The notes beneath the pieces are model-generated. The model made no database searches. It saw only the letters and a list, made by a program, of their open reading frames with translations, and was not told the origin of the DNA. Of a stretch of 64,000 nt of DNA, positions 35,988 through 45,875 are shown in pieces (position 1 is the first letter of the stretch; each line of letters starts with the position of its first letter). Position numbers and translations under genes: made by a program. The stretch is from Planctomycetota bacterium. Lineage in GTDB: Bacteria > Planctomycetota > UBA1135 > GCA-002686595. The stretch spans positions 1 through 64,000 of the forward strand of contig JAPKBR010000005.1 in the NCBI GenBank assembly GCA_028823345.1. Direction: 5' to 3'.

Positions 35988-36049
35988 CCTAGCCCCGAGC
36001 AGACCCAAGGATCGCGCCGCGCAGATCAATCTGCTTTCCAGAGTCGCTA

Positions 36050-38293
36050 TTGCCCCGTCCGGGCCCTACCCTCGGCCTCGTGCTGTTCTTGCTTGGATTC
36101 CTATCCGCGTGGTTGCTCTGGGGCCTTGGTTGGTCCGAGGGGGGCCATCTGTTCGAGTTGCCCGCTGACAATCCCCTGCGGACACACACCATGCTGGCGG
36201 GAGCGCTGGCGATCACTGGATTCGCCATGGCGGTGGTTCCGCGGTTGTTTGCCGGGCCGCGCGGGGTGCTCCCTTGGTTGCTCGGCGCGCTCTTTGGCCT
36301 CGTGGCCTGTGGTCTTTTGCAACCGATCAGTGTGGGCAACGGCAGCGGACCCGGGCCGTGGGTTCTGCTAGCCATCCTGCCTCTTTTGATTTCTAAGGGA
36401 CGCGGTCAAGCCCTCGAATCAGAAGACCCCCCCGCACCACTGTTGACCCTTGGAACCTGTTTACCCGTAGCCCTCGGCGGCCTAGGCCTAGGACTATTGC
36501 TTACCGCAATCGCCACGCCGATCACACGCATGCTGCCTGCGGACGGCGCGGACAATGCGCTGATGGTGGTGACCTTCGTCGGGCTGACGGCCCTTTCCCT
36601 TTGGCTGCTGGGCGCGTGGCTAGGTCGCCAAGAGGAAGAACAAGAGACTTCACGCCTGCTGTTCTGTTTGTGCTTGGGTGGCTTAGTCGGCGCCTTGAGC
36701 CTGCGGTCCACCGCCAGCCTCACGCGGCCCTCGGGCTTACGCGAGGTCGTTGGTCTGGTGGGACTCGACGTGTCGGATGCTGGAACCTGGGGCTTTGACA
36801 TCTTGATTACCCTGGTGGCACTCGGCCCCCTCGCCCTGCTTTTAGGTTGCTTGCTGCACCTTGCGCGCAGGGGCCGGTTGTTCCTCGCCCTGTTCACGGG
36901 GGCGGCGGTGGGCGTCGCCATCGAACCGCTCTTGACCCAAGCCATCGCCCATCCCGATGCGAGTTTCGCTTCCACGTGGCCGACCATCGCAGTGATCGGC
37001 GGCGTTTGCATGGCCTTTGCGGGAGCGGTTCGGCAACCCCAAAACCTGACGATCATGGCGGCCACATTCGGCGGCCTTGCCCTTTGGTGGTTCGCACCGG
37101 GCCCGGCCCCGGTGCTCAAGGCATGGACGCGTTTTGCCAGCCAACCGGAGTGGGTGGTGGAATACAGCGCGGGTGAAGTTGCCGTCACCGACGGGCACGA
37201 GGGCAGTCCTCGGGTGACCCTCGACCAACGCCCCTTGACCGGCGCGGGCGGTCGCGAGGCCATCGATGCTTTGCTCATGGCACGCAGCGCGCAAGGACTC
37301 GTGATGGACCGCGAAACCCCCTGCGCCCTCTTGGTGGGCCAGCTGGATTTACCCCGCTCCCTCGGCTTGATTCAGCTTGGATTCCAGCGCACCGATCGCA
37401 CAGCTTTTTTCTCAGCTGCCATGCCACGCCTCGAAGAGGAACTATTCCATCATGCCCCCGTCGGTCGCATCCCAGGAGATGTCCTAGCCCCCGGCGCCGC
37501 TTGGAAACGATTGCAGGAGGGCGCCTATGACTTGGTTGTGGTTCCCGCTATCCCCGAGCGCACGGCGGCCTTGCCCCTTCTGTTGGATTTGGAATCTGAC
37601 ACCCGGGTGATGGCATGGCTAGATGCGGGAGCAGCATCGGCCCGTATTCAAATGCCCGAACAGGTCCTGCTTGTAGCGGATGGTGTTTTTGACCTCGCGG
37701 TGGGCGTGCAGCTTTGGGGTGCCGACCGGGAAGAGGACTGGTTCACCCCGGGCCCCGTTACCCAAAATCCTATCGCCCTGCAACGCTTAGCCCAACGCCC
37801 TTCAACCTGGCCGGACCTTTACCGGGCGCTCATGCTGGAACGGTGTGCACTGGGTGAAGAGGACTCCGACGGTGCCCATCCCCGAGCGGATTTCCTCCGT
37901 TCCCTAGCCGCCATCCTGCGCTCACAAGAACCGTCCAGCCCATTCGAATCCCGAGCCGAGGCCTTTGAAATCAGCAAGGATCAATTGATCCACTTGGCCA
38001 GTGCCGTGCATGCCGGAGCAAGCGGGCGCTTCGTCGAAGAAACTATGTTTGGACTCGCCCGCGTGCTGGTGGAGAAGCGCCGCATTGAAGCGATCCAGAC
38101 TTTGCTAGCGCCGATTAGTCAGGCTTGGGGCAAACCCCTAGAGCTAGAGCTAGCTCTAGCCGCAGCGGATATGGAATCCCTCGATGCAGAATCAGCATTG
38201 GAGCACCTAGAGGGATTGGGAGACGCGGACCCACGCATCAGCTCTCTTCGTGAGGCCGCTAGAGTTCTGCAAGGGGCCGCAAATAAGCACTAG
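36050..38293 (+). CDS. Large polytopic membrane protein of unknown function
   Basis: 747 residues. About ten hydrophobic helices fill the first 355 residues. A soluble domain follows (about 365-590), with alternating beta and alpha segments such as CALLVGQLDLPRSLGLI and AYDLVVVPAIPER. A helical C-terminal tail rich in Ala and Glu follows, possibly TPR-like. The layout resembles membrane proteins fused to a Rossmann-like domain, but no SAM or nucleotide motif is clear. TTG start at 36050, divergent from mutY with a 62-bp gap. An 18-bp palindrome lies in its coding sequence near 38143. Confidence 0.5.
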   Translation: MPRPGPTLGLVLFLLGFLSAWLLWGLGWSEGGHLFELPADNPLRTHTMLAGALAITGFAMAVVPRLFAGPRGVLPWLLGALFGLVACGLLQPISVGNGSGPGPWVLLAILPLLISKGRGQALESEDPPAPLLTLGTCLPVALGGLGLGLLLTAIATPITRMLPADGADNALMVVTFVGLTALSLWLLGAWLGRQEEEQETSRLLFCLCLGGLVGALSLRSTASLTRPSGLREVVGLVGLDVSDAGTWGFDILITLVALGPLALLLGCLLHLARRGRLFLALFTGAAVGVAIEPLLTQAIAHPDASFASTWPTIAVIGGVCMAFAGAVRQPQNLTIMAATFGGLALWWFAPGPAPVLKAWTRFASQPEWVVEYSAGEVAVTDGHEGSPRVTLDQRPLTGAGGREAIDALLMARSAQGLVMDRETPCALLVGQLDLPRSLGLIQLGFQRTDRTAFFSAAMPRLEEELFHHAPVGRIPGDVLAPGAAWKRLQEGAYDLVVVPAIPERTAALPLLLDLESDTRVMAWLDAGAASARIQMPEQVLLVADGVFDLAVGVQLWGADREEDWFTPGPVTQNPIALQRLAQRPSTWPDLYRALMLERCALGEEDSDGAHPRADFLRSLAAILRSQEPSSPFESRAEAFEISKDQLIHLASAVHAGASGRFVEETMFGLARVLVEKRRIEAIQTLLAPISQAWGKPLELELALAAADMESLDAESALEHLEGLGDADPRISSLREAARVLQGAANKH

Positions 38294-38428
38294 TACACAT
38301 CTTCTAGGGAATCACCCCTTCCCTTGAAGGTTGGGGTATGCTTGAGGGAGTGCCTTCCTGCGAGGCCGGAATCTCATTCTCGAGCAGTCGCGACTAACAT
38401 CACAGTCCGCTATCAACGTGGTGACCCT

Positions 38429-39016
38429 ATGAAGCCTGCCAAAAAGATCATCGCTTTCACCGCCCTCCTCCTGCTGGGTCTGGCCCCAGTTCTGACGGCT
38501 CAGATCCTGCGTCTCACCCTGAAACAAATGGTCGAGCAAACGGATGGCGCAGTGCATGGCACGATCACCGCCAGTCATGTAACGCACCTAGCGGAAACGA
38601 AGGACGGCCCAGACATGTTCTTCACCACCCTGACGATCGAAGGGAAAGATCTGATCGGTGGGCAAGCGTGCAAGGTAGAAGTCAGCTTCCCCGGCGGATT
38701 CGTTGACGAGCACACGGGGGTTTGGAATTCAGAGGCGCCCAACGCCGACGACCAGCGCATCGGCAGCCAGATAGTTGCCTTTTGGAAGGTCTGCGACGAC
38801 CTCGGCGGTGGATTCAGTGGCAATGCCCTTTACACCTCCCATGGCGGACTATTCCGAACTTTCCAGGACAAGCGCGGCCGCAATGTCGTGCTGGGCCGGG
38901 GCAAAGGATACGCAGTAGAACTCAACCAACAGTTGCCCGGCCTACGCAAGAACATTCAGGCCCTCGACAAGGCCAAGCAGGAACGCAAGGCCCGGAACAA
39001 AAACCGCAACTTCTGA
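38429..39016 (+). CDS. Small secreted partner protein of the matrixin
   Basis: 195 residues from ATG 38429. A signal peptide (about 5-23) is followed by a beta-rich domain: LTLKQMVEQTDGAVHGTI, later KVEVSFPGGF and GSQIVAFWKVC. The style matches short exported proteins often found directly before matrixin genes. A Lys/Arg-rich tail ends the protein. It is 11 bp before the metalloprotease, so the two are probably co-expressed. No catalytic motif is seen; inhibitor, chaperone or co-secreted factor are all open. Confidence 0.6.
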   Translation: MKPAKKIIAFTALLLLGLAPVLTAQILRLTLKQMVEQTDGAVHGTITASHVTHLAETKDGPDMFFTTLTIEGKDLIGGQACKVEVSFPGGFVDEHTGVWNSEAPNADDQRIGSQIVAFWKVCDDLGGGFSGNALYTSHGGLFRTFQDKRGRNVVLGRGKGYAVELNQQLPGLRKNIQALDKAKQERKARNKNRNF

Positions 39017-39027
39017 TCCCTCACAAG

Positions 39028-40368
39028 ATGCGCGCACGCTCAATTCCCCCGCTGCTCCTGATCGGATCCGTCCTAACCCTGGCCCTCGTGCCTGGCGGCG
39101 ACAGCTACACCCTGCTGGGTCACGACTTGGACTTTGGCGTCCGTGACTACAGGGTGTTCAATGATTTCGAAGACGTTTCGGCCAACGACAACACAACCCC
39201 CCACGCAAATTTCCCCGGGGCCCTAGGCGCCACCTTGGCCATCTGGAAGGCGGGAGCCGAATGGGGCAGCACCCTGCACGGGGATGGAACCGGCGATTCG
39301 ACCCAGTCGTTTGATGGCATCGGCAGCGGCGGGGCAAACTTCGACTTCAGCTACCAAGGCCTTGCCACCGGCCCTGGACCTTTGTGGGGCAACACCCACT
39401 CTGCGCTGCACGCAAGTAACACCGGACTCTTGGCCTTCACCGAGTTCGCCAATGGTGGCTGGCGCATTCGCTACTACGACAACTGGACGTGGGATGATGG
39501 GCCAAACTCGATTGGAACGGGCGTCTATGATTTGCAATCCGCCGCCACCCACGAGATGGGTCACGCCTTGGGCTTGGGTCACTCAAGTCAAGTATTCAGC
39601 ACCATGTTCTCGTCCATGTCCGCCGGCACCACCAGTTGGCGATCCTTGACCTCCGATGACCGCCAGGGCGTACAAGCCATTTATGGAGCCGCGGCCCCAG
39701 GCAAGCCGGTCATCACACACGCAACCTTTGACGGCTTACGGGTACACCTAACCGGCTCGGGATTCAGCGCCACGGGCAACGAGGTCTGGTTCACCAGCAA
39801 AGGCCCCAGCGCTTGGGGTTCTCAACCCATCGTCACCGATGTCAGCTCCAATGGAACCAGCATCACGGTGGTTCCCCCGGTGGACGCGGGCAATGGGGAC
39901 GTGTTGGTGCGCAACACGGCCTCGGGCTTTGAATCTCTCTCAAACGCATGGCCCCTCGCGTTGGCCTGTTCCCCTATCAGCAATTATTGCCCCACCACGG
40001 CCAACAGTTCGGGCGACGGCGCAGTGCTGGGCATCAGCGGCAGCCAGAGCGTGCAAGCCAACGACTTAGTCCTGACCGCTCGCGGCGTGGTACCCAACCA
40101 ATTCAGCATCTTCTTCTACGGCCAGAATCAAACCAGTGCGCTGGTGGCCGGCGGAACTCTTTGCGTAGGCGGCCCCTTCTATCGGCTGGGCATTGCACAG
40201 GCCAGCGCAGCGGGAGATGTGGTCTATGCGCTCGATCTCAATGCACCGCCGGATCCGGCGGGACAGATTCAAACGGGCCAGACCTGGAACTTCCAGCTCT
40301 GGTACCGGGACCCGGCGGGCGCGGGGAGTGACTTCTCCGATGCCCTGTCGATTCCCTTCTGCCCCTAG
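39028..40368 (+). CDS. Secreted matrixin-type (M10) metalloprotease
   Basis: 446 residues. A signal peptide (about 1-21) is followed by a catalytic domain with the zinc motif HEMGHALGLGH at 175-185 and the Met-turn region STMFSSMS near 191. An IPT/TIG-like beta-sandwich follows (about 225-315, with VITHATFDGLRVHLTGSGFS). The last 130 residues form a Cys-containing module starting NYCPTTANSSGDGAVL and ending WYRDPAGAGSDFSDALSIP, of a type recurrent at the C-terminus of exported planctomycete proteins. Probably co-secreted with the upstream gene product. Confidence 0.85.
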   Translation: MRARSIPPLLLIGSVLTLALVPGGDSYTLLGHDLDFGVRDYRVFNDFEDVSANDNTTPHANFPGALGATLAIWKAGAEWGSTLHGDGTGDSTQSFDGIGSGGANFDFSYQGLATGPGPLWGNTHSALHASNTGLLAFTEFANGGWRIRYYDNWTWDDGPNSIGTGVYDLQSAATHEMGHALGLGHSSQVFSTMFSSMSAGTTSWRSLTSDDRQGVQAIYGAAAPGKPVITHATFDGLRVHLTGSGFSATGNEVWFTSKGPSAWGSQPIVTDVSSNGTSITVVPPVDAGNGDVLVRNTASGFESLSNAWPLALACSPISNYCPTTANSSGDGAVLGISGSQSVQANDLVLTARGVVPNQFSIFFYGQNQTSALVAGGTLCVGGPFYRLGIAQASAAGDVVYALDLNAPPDPAGQIQTGQTWNFQLWYRDPAGAGSDFSDALSIPFCP

Positions 40369-40388
40369 GGGGGGGCACTGGCCAGCAG

Positions 40389-41114
40389 TTACTTCTTGGC
40401 GTTGTTGAGCTTGCGTTGATGCTTCATCCGCAGGTTGAGGAACTCCACCGAGAGGGAGAACCCCATGGCGAAGTAGATGTACCCGCGGGGAACATGAAAG
40501 CGCAGACCGTCCGCGATGAGGGTTACACCCACCAGCATCAAGAATGACAGGGCAAGCATTTTGACCGTCGGGTGCTTTTCGATGAAGCTCGCGACTCGGC
40601 TCGCGGCCAACATCATCACGCCCACGGCAATGACCACCGCAGTGATCATCACGACCACCTGGTCAACCATTCCCACGGCGGTGATCACCGAATCCAACGA
40701 GAACACCAGGTCCAGTAGGAAAATCTGGATCAGCACACCGCGCACGGAGGTGGGCGCGCTGGAGGCCTGGTCCTCGTGGATGCCCTCCACGGTGTGATGG
40801 ATCTCCTTAGTGCCCTTGGTCAACAGAAACAGACCACCCCCGAGCATGATCAAATCCTTGCCGCTAAACACGTGGTCCATGAGCTCGAATAGGTCCCGGT
40901 TGAGGCTCAATACCCAGGATATCGCCAGCAGCAGCAGGATGCGCCCGCCCATGGCCATGCCGAGTCCCATGATCCGCGCGCGATCCTGGTGCTCCTTGGG
41001 AAGGCGTGCAACCAATACCGAGATGAAGACGATATTGTCGATCCCCAGCACGATTTCGAGGGCGGTCAAACTTGCCAGGGCGACCCAGGCTTCAGGTTGT
41101 GATATCCAGTCCAT
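40389..41114 (-). CDS. TerC-family membrane protein
   Basis: 241 residues, about seven membrane helices. The N-terminal LEIVLGIDNIVFISVL and the mid-protein FLLDLVFSLDSVITAVGM carry the conserved acidic residues of the TerC/Alx family, which is linked to metal (manganese) export. Substrate here is inferred from family. It lies 3 bp after an SGNH lipoprotein gene, so the two form an operon. Confidence 0.9.
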   Translation of the reverse strand: MDWISQPEAWVALASLTALEIVLGIDNIVFISVLVARLPKEHQDRARIMGLGMAMGGRILLLLAISWVLSLNRDLFELMDHVFSGKDLIMLGGGLFLLTKGTKEIHHTVEGIHEDQASSAPTSVRGVLIQIFLLDLVFSLDSVITAVGMVDQVVVMITAVVIAVGVMMLAASRVASFIEKHPTVKMLALSFLMLVGVTLIADGLRFHVPRGYIYFAMGFSLSVEFLNLRMKHQRKLNNAKK

Positions 41115-41117
41115 GAT

Positions 41118-41942
41118 TTATCGGTTTCTGCGCAGTTCGCGGGCTATCTCGAGAATTTCGGTGGGAGTCCCTTTAATGTGTTGGCCCAAGCCAACCTCCT
41201 CTAGGGCCTCCAAGACTAAGCCCACTAGGCCCACTAGAGTCGGGTGCAAACGGTCCGGTTGCAAGATCAATGCCCCTTCGGGGGGCCAAGTCTCCCCTCG
41301 CAACTGGCGAGGACCCCCTTCGACCTTGCGCTGAGAGCCGCGCAGGTCATAAAAAGCCACCCGGGGTCGTTCATCGGACCAATCCAAGACTTGACGATTC
41401 AGTTGTTCTTGGCTCTCGATGCTTGGAACCTGTTCCTTGGTCAACATCAGGCCAATGGCTGCGGTCATGTCGGGCACGCCCCCCACGATGATCGGGCAGT
41501 CCAGGCTGTCGAGAAGCTCCAGACCGAGGTTCATTAAGCCTGAACGCTGCGCTTCTTGTCGGCGCCCGTAGGCAAACCAAAAAGGAAAGTCGATGGCGAT
41601 GACTAGGGTGGGGTCAAACTCACGGGCCTTTTCCAGGGCAGCGCGACCATTCTTCTGGGGCCGCATGAAGAAAAAAGAAGAGGCGATGGTCAGAACCCCG
41701 GAGCTCTCAATCCCAAAGGCCGCGGCGGTCACCGTGCCTAGATCCTGGTTCAGTCCAAAGCCCGCGGAAGCGGAAGCACCCAGGACCAGAACCCTCTCGA
41801 ACAGGGCGTCCTCTCGCCAGCGTGGATCTCCGGGAAGAGAGTCCTCCAGCGCGACCTCCCCTGGGGCCTCCGGAGGAAGCGCGCAGCAAGCGGCCATCGA
41901 GAGCAAGAACAAGAATTGTGCGGAGCGCTGAAGAGTGGTCAT
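41118..41942 (-). CDS. SGNH-hydrolase-like lipoprotein
   Basis: 274 residues. The lipobox LLSMAACC near residues 13-20 predicts a lipid anchor. The SGNH blocks are RVLVLGASASAGFGL (about 50-64, Ser candidates) and PDRLHPTLVG near the C-terminus with the Asp/His pair. The central region has an Asp-containing VIAIDFPFWFAYG. Third SGNH-type protein in the window. Upstream of and coupled to terC. Confidence 0.65.
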   Translation of the reverse strand: MTTLQRSAQFLFLLSMAACCALPPEAPGEVALEDSLPGDPRWREDALFERVLVLGASASAGFGLNQDLGTVTAAAFGIESSGVLTIASSFFFMRPQKNGRAALEKAREFDPTLVIAIDFPFWFAYGRRQEAQRSGLMNLGLELLDSLDCPIIVGGVPDMTAAIGLMLTKEQVPSIESQEQLNRQVLDWSDERPRVAFYDLRGSQRKVEGGPRQLRGETWPPEGALILQPDRLHPTLVGLVGLVLEALEEVGLGQHIKGTPTEILEIARELRRNR

Positions 41943-42092
41943 GCGCCCCTATCCTACACCCGGGGGGAATCGGGCATCATGGACAAGCTGGACAGTGCGT
42001 AAAGCCACCAGATTTTGCCAGCAGAGAGGGATGCGCCCCTCAAACGCCCCAATCAGTGCGTATCGTGGGCCCCCAACGCCTCTAGCCCCCCC

Positions 42093-44936
42093 ATGAACCC
42101 TCCTCCGCCTAGCAACCCCCTGCGCCCGACACCCCGTTGGGTACAGGACCTACCCGGAGCAAGACTGCCCGCCAGTTGGATCGCGGCTCTGGTCTTCCTG
42201 GTGGCCCTGGGCTTGAGCATCGTGCTGGAGCCCGCCCTGTCCGGTTCGTTTGTCTACGACGACCTTTCCCTCGTGGTGGACAACCCAATCATGCAAGACT
42301 TGGGCACCGCTTTCGGTGCTTGGCGGGAACCCCTGTGGAGCTTTGCGGGTGGCGGACTCAGCGAACAGGTGGGGTTTTGGCGACCCTTGACCGTGATCGC
42401 ATTGGCCCTCGGTAAGACCATCGGTGGGACTAGCCCTTGGGGCCATCACCTGGTGTCAGCTCTCTTGCACCTCGCGGCCTTCTGTGCAGCATGGGGTTTA
42501 CTGGCCGCGCTCCTGCGCCACCACACAGCGAGCTTTTTGATCGCTCTCCTTTTTGCCTTTCATCCTTTGCAAGTGCAAGCAGCCAGTTGGATCGCCGCAG
42601 TCAATGACCCCTTGGCGGGACTGATGGTACTGCTTGCCTTGAATGCCTTTGTGCGTTGGCGAAATCGGGGCTCCTCGGGGATTCCGGTCCTTTGCGGAAC
42701 CCTGCTCCTTGCGGGTTTGCTTGCAAAGGAACAAGCCCTGGCCGGCCTCCCCCTACTGCTCCTGATCGACGGGATGCTCTTGCGCTTCGGCGCGCGGGAC
42801 AACCAACCGCGCCCGGGGATCTTGCGCAGTTGGATGCCGGTGCTAGTGTGCCTCGTGGTTTGGTGGCTGCTGCGCTGGTCGGTGTTCGGATCCCCTTCAG
42901 GAGGCCTCGGCGGAGCCCTCGTGGGCCTGGATCTTTCCTTCGCCCGGGAAATGCAGTTACGCGCCGAGGTACTGGGTAGCTGGACCCTCTCCATGTTCTG
43001 GCCAAGCGATCTACCTTTCTTCCACATGGTAAGGCCTGTCCTGGCCTTCAACGAGCCAGAGTGGATCCGGGCCTTGATCGGGCTGGGCCTATTCGCAGCC
43101 CTCTTGGGCGTGGGTATCAAGCGCCGCTCGCCCTGGTGGATTACCGGGGCCCTGGGCTTGCCCTTGGCGGTAGCTCCGGTCTTGATCCTGCCCGAAAATG
43201 CCGGTGCCTTCCCGATCGCCGATCGCTATGCCTACCTTGCGGTACTGCCCATGATGGGGGTGCTCGTGGCTGGAATAGCGCGCTTCATGCAACCCAAGCA
43301 CCTACTGCTGGCGGTACCCATGTTGGCTCTTGTTTTCGCCCTGCGAAGTCACGAGCGCACGAATATCTACACCGACGACCGTACCTTTCACTCTCAAGCA
43401 GTCCTTGAAACCCCTGATGTTCCCGCCGCATGGCTAGGCCTGGGGCGCGTGCTGCTTTCGGAGTATCGCATCACCGCCGAGGACGCCCTGCGCGACGAGG
43501 CCATGGCTGCCTTTTTGCAGTCGTTGGTCCTGGGCCATGACTACGGTGACAAGCACCCTAAGCTTGGGCCCGAAGCCCCGGTCAACGAGCGTCTCCTTGA
43601 ACTCTTGACCGTGATCAACGATCGGCAAGCCAATCCGAAACCGGACCTTCGCATCATGGTCAGCGCCAATGAGCGCATCGACGGAAACCTAGGCCAGGCC
43701 TGGTGTTATCTGTTGAACGCCATGATTTCCCCGGACCCGGAATTTGAAACAGCCATCTCAATCTTCCGCGCGGTGGTCGCAGCGATCCCCATGAGTTCCG
43801 AGGCCCGCACGGGCTTGGGAGTTGCCCTGATGGCGTCAGGCAACCTCGCTGCCGCAGAGCCTGAATTGCGCGAGGGCACACGCCTCAACCCACGCAGCCC
43901 CCAGGGATGGTTCAACCTGGGCCAATGCCTACAAAAAACCGACAAGCTAAAGGAGGCCAGCAGTGCCTTCAAGGTGGCCGCTGATTTGCGCCCGGACAAG
44001 CGTACGCGTCGGCACCTGGCCATGAGCCTTGTGGACGCGGGGCACAATGCTAGGGCCCAGGAAGTCCTCGCAGAGTTGAGCTCCGAATTCCCCGGAGATC
44101 CCGAGATCATGCTTGTGCAAGGGCATCTGGAATATTCCAAGGGCAACCTAACCCGCGCCCTGGACTGGTTCGATCGAGCCCTGCACCGGGAAGCCAACCT
44201 GGGGCCGGCCCATCGCATGCGCGGAGAGGTCCTCATGCGCCAGGGTTTACGCCCCGAAGCCATCGACGCATTTGGGCGGGCCTGCGAGTTGATGCCCGAG
44301 AGCTTCGAAGCTCACTACTATGCTGCTCGCTTGTTGCTCGAAGACCAAGCCACGGCTCACCAAGCCCGTACGATGCTCGAGGTTGCCTACCGACGTTCGC
44401 CCGCGGGTGAAGTGCGTGCCGCTCTGAGCGATGCCTTGACCCAATTCGTAAGTACTGATGCGGACGCGATGATGGGACTCTCCCGTTTGGAGCAGGCCCG
44501 AGGCGATTGGGGCGGAAGCCTGCGCTGGACCGAAAGGGTCTTGGCCATACCTAATCTGTGGCCCAATCATCCCAAGCGCCTGGAGAACATCGGTCTTGTG
44601 CGACAGGCCCGCGGGACGCTCTTCGAAAAACTCAAACGTCCCGCCGAGGCTATCCAGGAATACGAACTGAGCCTGGAAAGCAACCCCACGGGGTTTTGGA
44701 CCCTGCACAACCTAGGGTTGCTGCTCGGCCAAGAGGGGCGGCCAGACTTGGCCCAGCCCTATCTCGCTCGCGCCCTCAAGAATATTGACGTTCTCGGCAG
44801 CAAGGATGATCGCAGCAGTATTCGCCCCGCGGTGGAACGCACCCTGAAGGTCCTCTTGGAGAACATCAGTAAGAACCAAGAGACCTTTGAGGGGCCGGTA
44901 CCAGAGCTACCCGGTTTGCCCCCTGAAAAGGACTGA
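42093..44936 (+). CDS. TMTC-like GT-C membrane protein with C-terminal TPRs
   Basis: 947 residues from ATG 42093. About ten membrane helices lie before residue 430. The first loop carries FVYDDLSLVVDNPIM, matching the TMTC/PMT-like catalytic DD motif, and later GAFPIADRYAYLAVLP as in that family. TPR repeats fill about residues 560-920 (AEPELREGTRLNPRSPQGW, ALDWFDRALHREANLGP). Eukaryotic TMTCs add O-mannose to proteins; bacterial relatives are uncharacterised. Both catalytic Asp residues are kept here, unlike the degenerate GT-C protein at 11690. Confidence 0.7.
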   Translation: MNPPPPSNPLRPTPRWVQDLPGARLPASWIAALVFLVALGLSIVLEPALSGSFVYDDLSLVVDNPIMQDLGTAFGAWREPLWSFAGGGLSEQVGFWRPLTVIALALGKTIGGTSPWGHHLVSALLHLAAFCAAWGLLAALLRHHTASFLIALLFAFHPLQVQAASWIAAVNDPLAGLMVLLALNAFVRWRNRGSSGIPVLCGTLLLAGLLAKEQALAGLPLLLLIDGMLLRFGARDNQPRPGILRSWMPVLVCLVVWWLLRWSVFGSPSGGLGGALVGLDLSFAREMQLRAEVLGSWTLSMFWPSDLPFFHMVRPVLAFNEPEWIRALIGLGLFAALLGVGIKRRSPWWITGALGLPLAVAPVLILPENAGAFPIADRYAYLAVLPMMGVLVAGIARFMQPKHLLLAVPMLALVFALRSHERTNIYTDDRTFHSQAVLETPDVPAAWLGLGRVLLSEYRITAEDALRDEAMAAFLQSLVLGHDYGDKHPKLGPEAPVNERLLELLTVINDRQANPKPDLRIMVSANERIDGNLGQAWCYLLNAMISPDPEFETAISIFRAVVAAIPMSSEARTGLGVALMASGNLAAAEPELREGTRLNPRSPQGWFNLGQCLQKTDKLKEASSAFKVAADLRPDKRTRRHLAMSLVDAGHNARAQEVLAELSSEFPGDPEIMLVQGHLEYSKGNLTRALDWFDRALHREANLGPAHRMRGEVLMRQGLRPEAIDAFGRACELMPESFEAHYYAARLLLEDQATAHQARTMLEVAYRRSPAGEVRAALSDALTQFVSTDADAMMGLSRLEQARGDWGGSLRWTERVLAIPNLWPNHPKRLENIGLVRQARGTLFEKLKRPAEAIQEYELSLESNPTGFWTLHNLGLLLGQEGRPDLAQPYLARALKNIDVLGSKDDRSSIRPAVERTLKVLLENISKNQETFEGPVPELPGLPPEKD

Positions 44937-44953
44937 CCCCAAAACCTGGGGAT

Positions 44954-45802
44954 CTAGTCCAGCCGCACGTCACAGGCGGCAAACACCGGCCCATCGAGGC
45001 AGCACTTAGCCACGGGCCAATCCCCGAGGGAGCCCTCCTCGCGAGTGAACACCGCGCATCCGTTGCAAATCCCCACGCCGCATCCCATATAGGTCTCAAG
45101 GGACAGCCAGCAGTCAAGTCCGCGCTTTTCCGCAAGACGCACCACCGCATTCATCATGGGCTCGGGACCACAGGTCCATAGGCGCACATCTTCAGGTAGG
45201 CGCCCCGCCTGCCAATGATCCTCAAGAGCTTGCACTACGTTCCCGTGGAAGCCGCGACTACCATCATCTGTGCAAGCGGTGACGGCTGAACCCAGCTCTT
45301 CAAATTGTTCGATGTCGTACAGCAAGCCCTGATGGCGACCACCATAGATCAGGTGCAGGTTCTCGGGAGCGACTGCCGCCCGGTCTTGCGTTCCCCGTAG
45401 GGCATCGCGCAAGGCGATATGGAAGGGTGCAGAACCAATGCCCCCAGCCAACATGACCAGTGGCTTGCCGTCGCTTGGCATTTCGGGCCAGCCGCGCCCA
45501 AGGGGGCCGAGCACTTGGATGTCCTCCCCCAGAAGAGTCTCGGCCAAGGCCTCCGTGCCAGGCCCGATGACCTTGATCAGAAACTCAAGGTTTCCGTTCT
45601 CGCCCTGGCGATACAGGGAAAAGGGCCGAGGGATCGCCGGGGATCGGGGGTCGTTCCGCCGCAACATGAAGAAACGACCGGCTCCAAGCTGGCCAAGAGC
45701 CACCTCTGGCTGCACCTCAAGCACAACCCCGTCGCTGCCCGTCGGCCGGATCGAGACCACTTTGCCTCGCTGGCTCTGGGTATCGGGAGGAAGGGCGGTC
45801 AT
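44954..45802 (-). CDS. pyrK: Dihydroorotate dehydrogenase electron-transfer subunit-like flavoprotein
   Basis: 282 residues from ATG 45802. A ferredoxin-reductase fold with the FAD motif RPFSLY, the NAD-binding GGIGSAPFHIAL, and the C-terminal 2Fe-2S cysteines MGCGVGICNGCAVF plus a following Cys pair (KCCLDGPVF). This is the PyrK pattern, passing electrons from NADH to class 1B PyrD. No pyrD is next to it, so another partner is conceivable. Confidence 0.85.
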   Translation of the reverse strand: MTALPPDTQSQRGKVVSIRPTGSDGVVLEVQPEVALGQLGAGRFFMLRRNDPRSPAIPRPFSLYRQGENGNLEFLIKVIGPGTEALAETLLGEDIQVLGPLGRGWPEMPSDGKPLVMLAGGIGSAPFHIALRDALRGTQDRAAVAPENLHLIYGGRHQGLLYDIEQFEELGSAVTACTDDGSRGFHGNVVQALEDHWQAGRLPEDVRLWTCGPEPMMNAVVRLAEKRGLDCWLSLETYMGCGVGICNGCAVFTREEGSLGDWPVAKCCLDGPVFAACDVRLD

Positions 45803-45875
45803 GGTTTGGGATTGTAAACAGAACGAACCGCACTCCAACGCCCACATCGTGGATAACTCGGCTAATCTAGAAGCC

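Noticed and set aside
38143-38160. 18-bp perfect palindrome GCTAGAGCTAGCTCTAGC
   Set aside because: It lies inside the coding sequence of the polytopic protein, where it encodes Leu-Glu-Leu-Ala repeats; codon repetition explains it and no regulatory context is visible.
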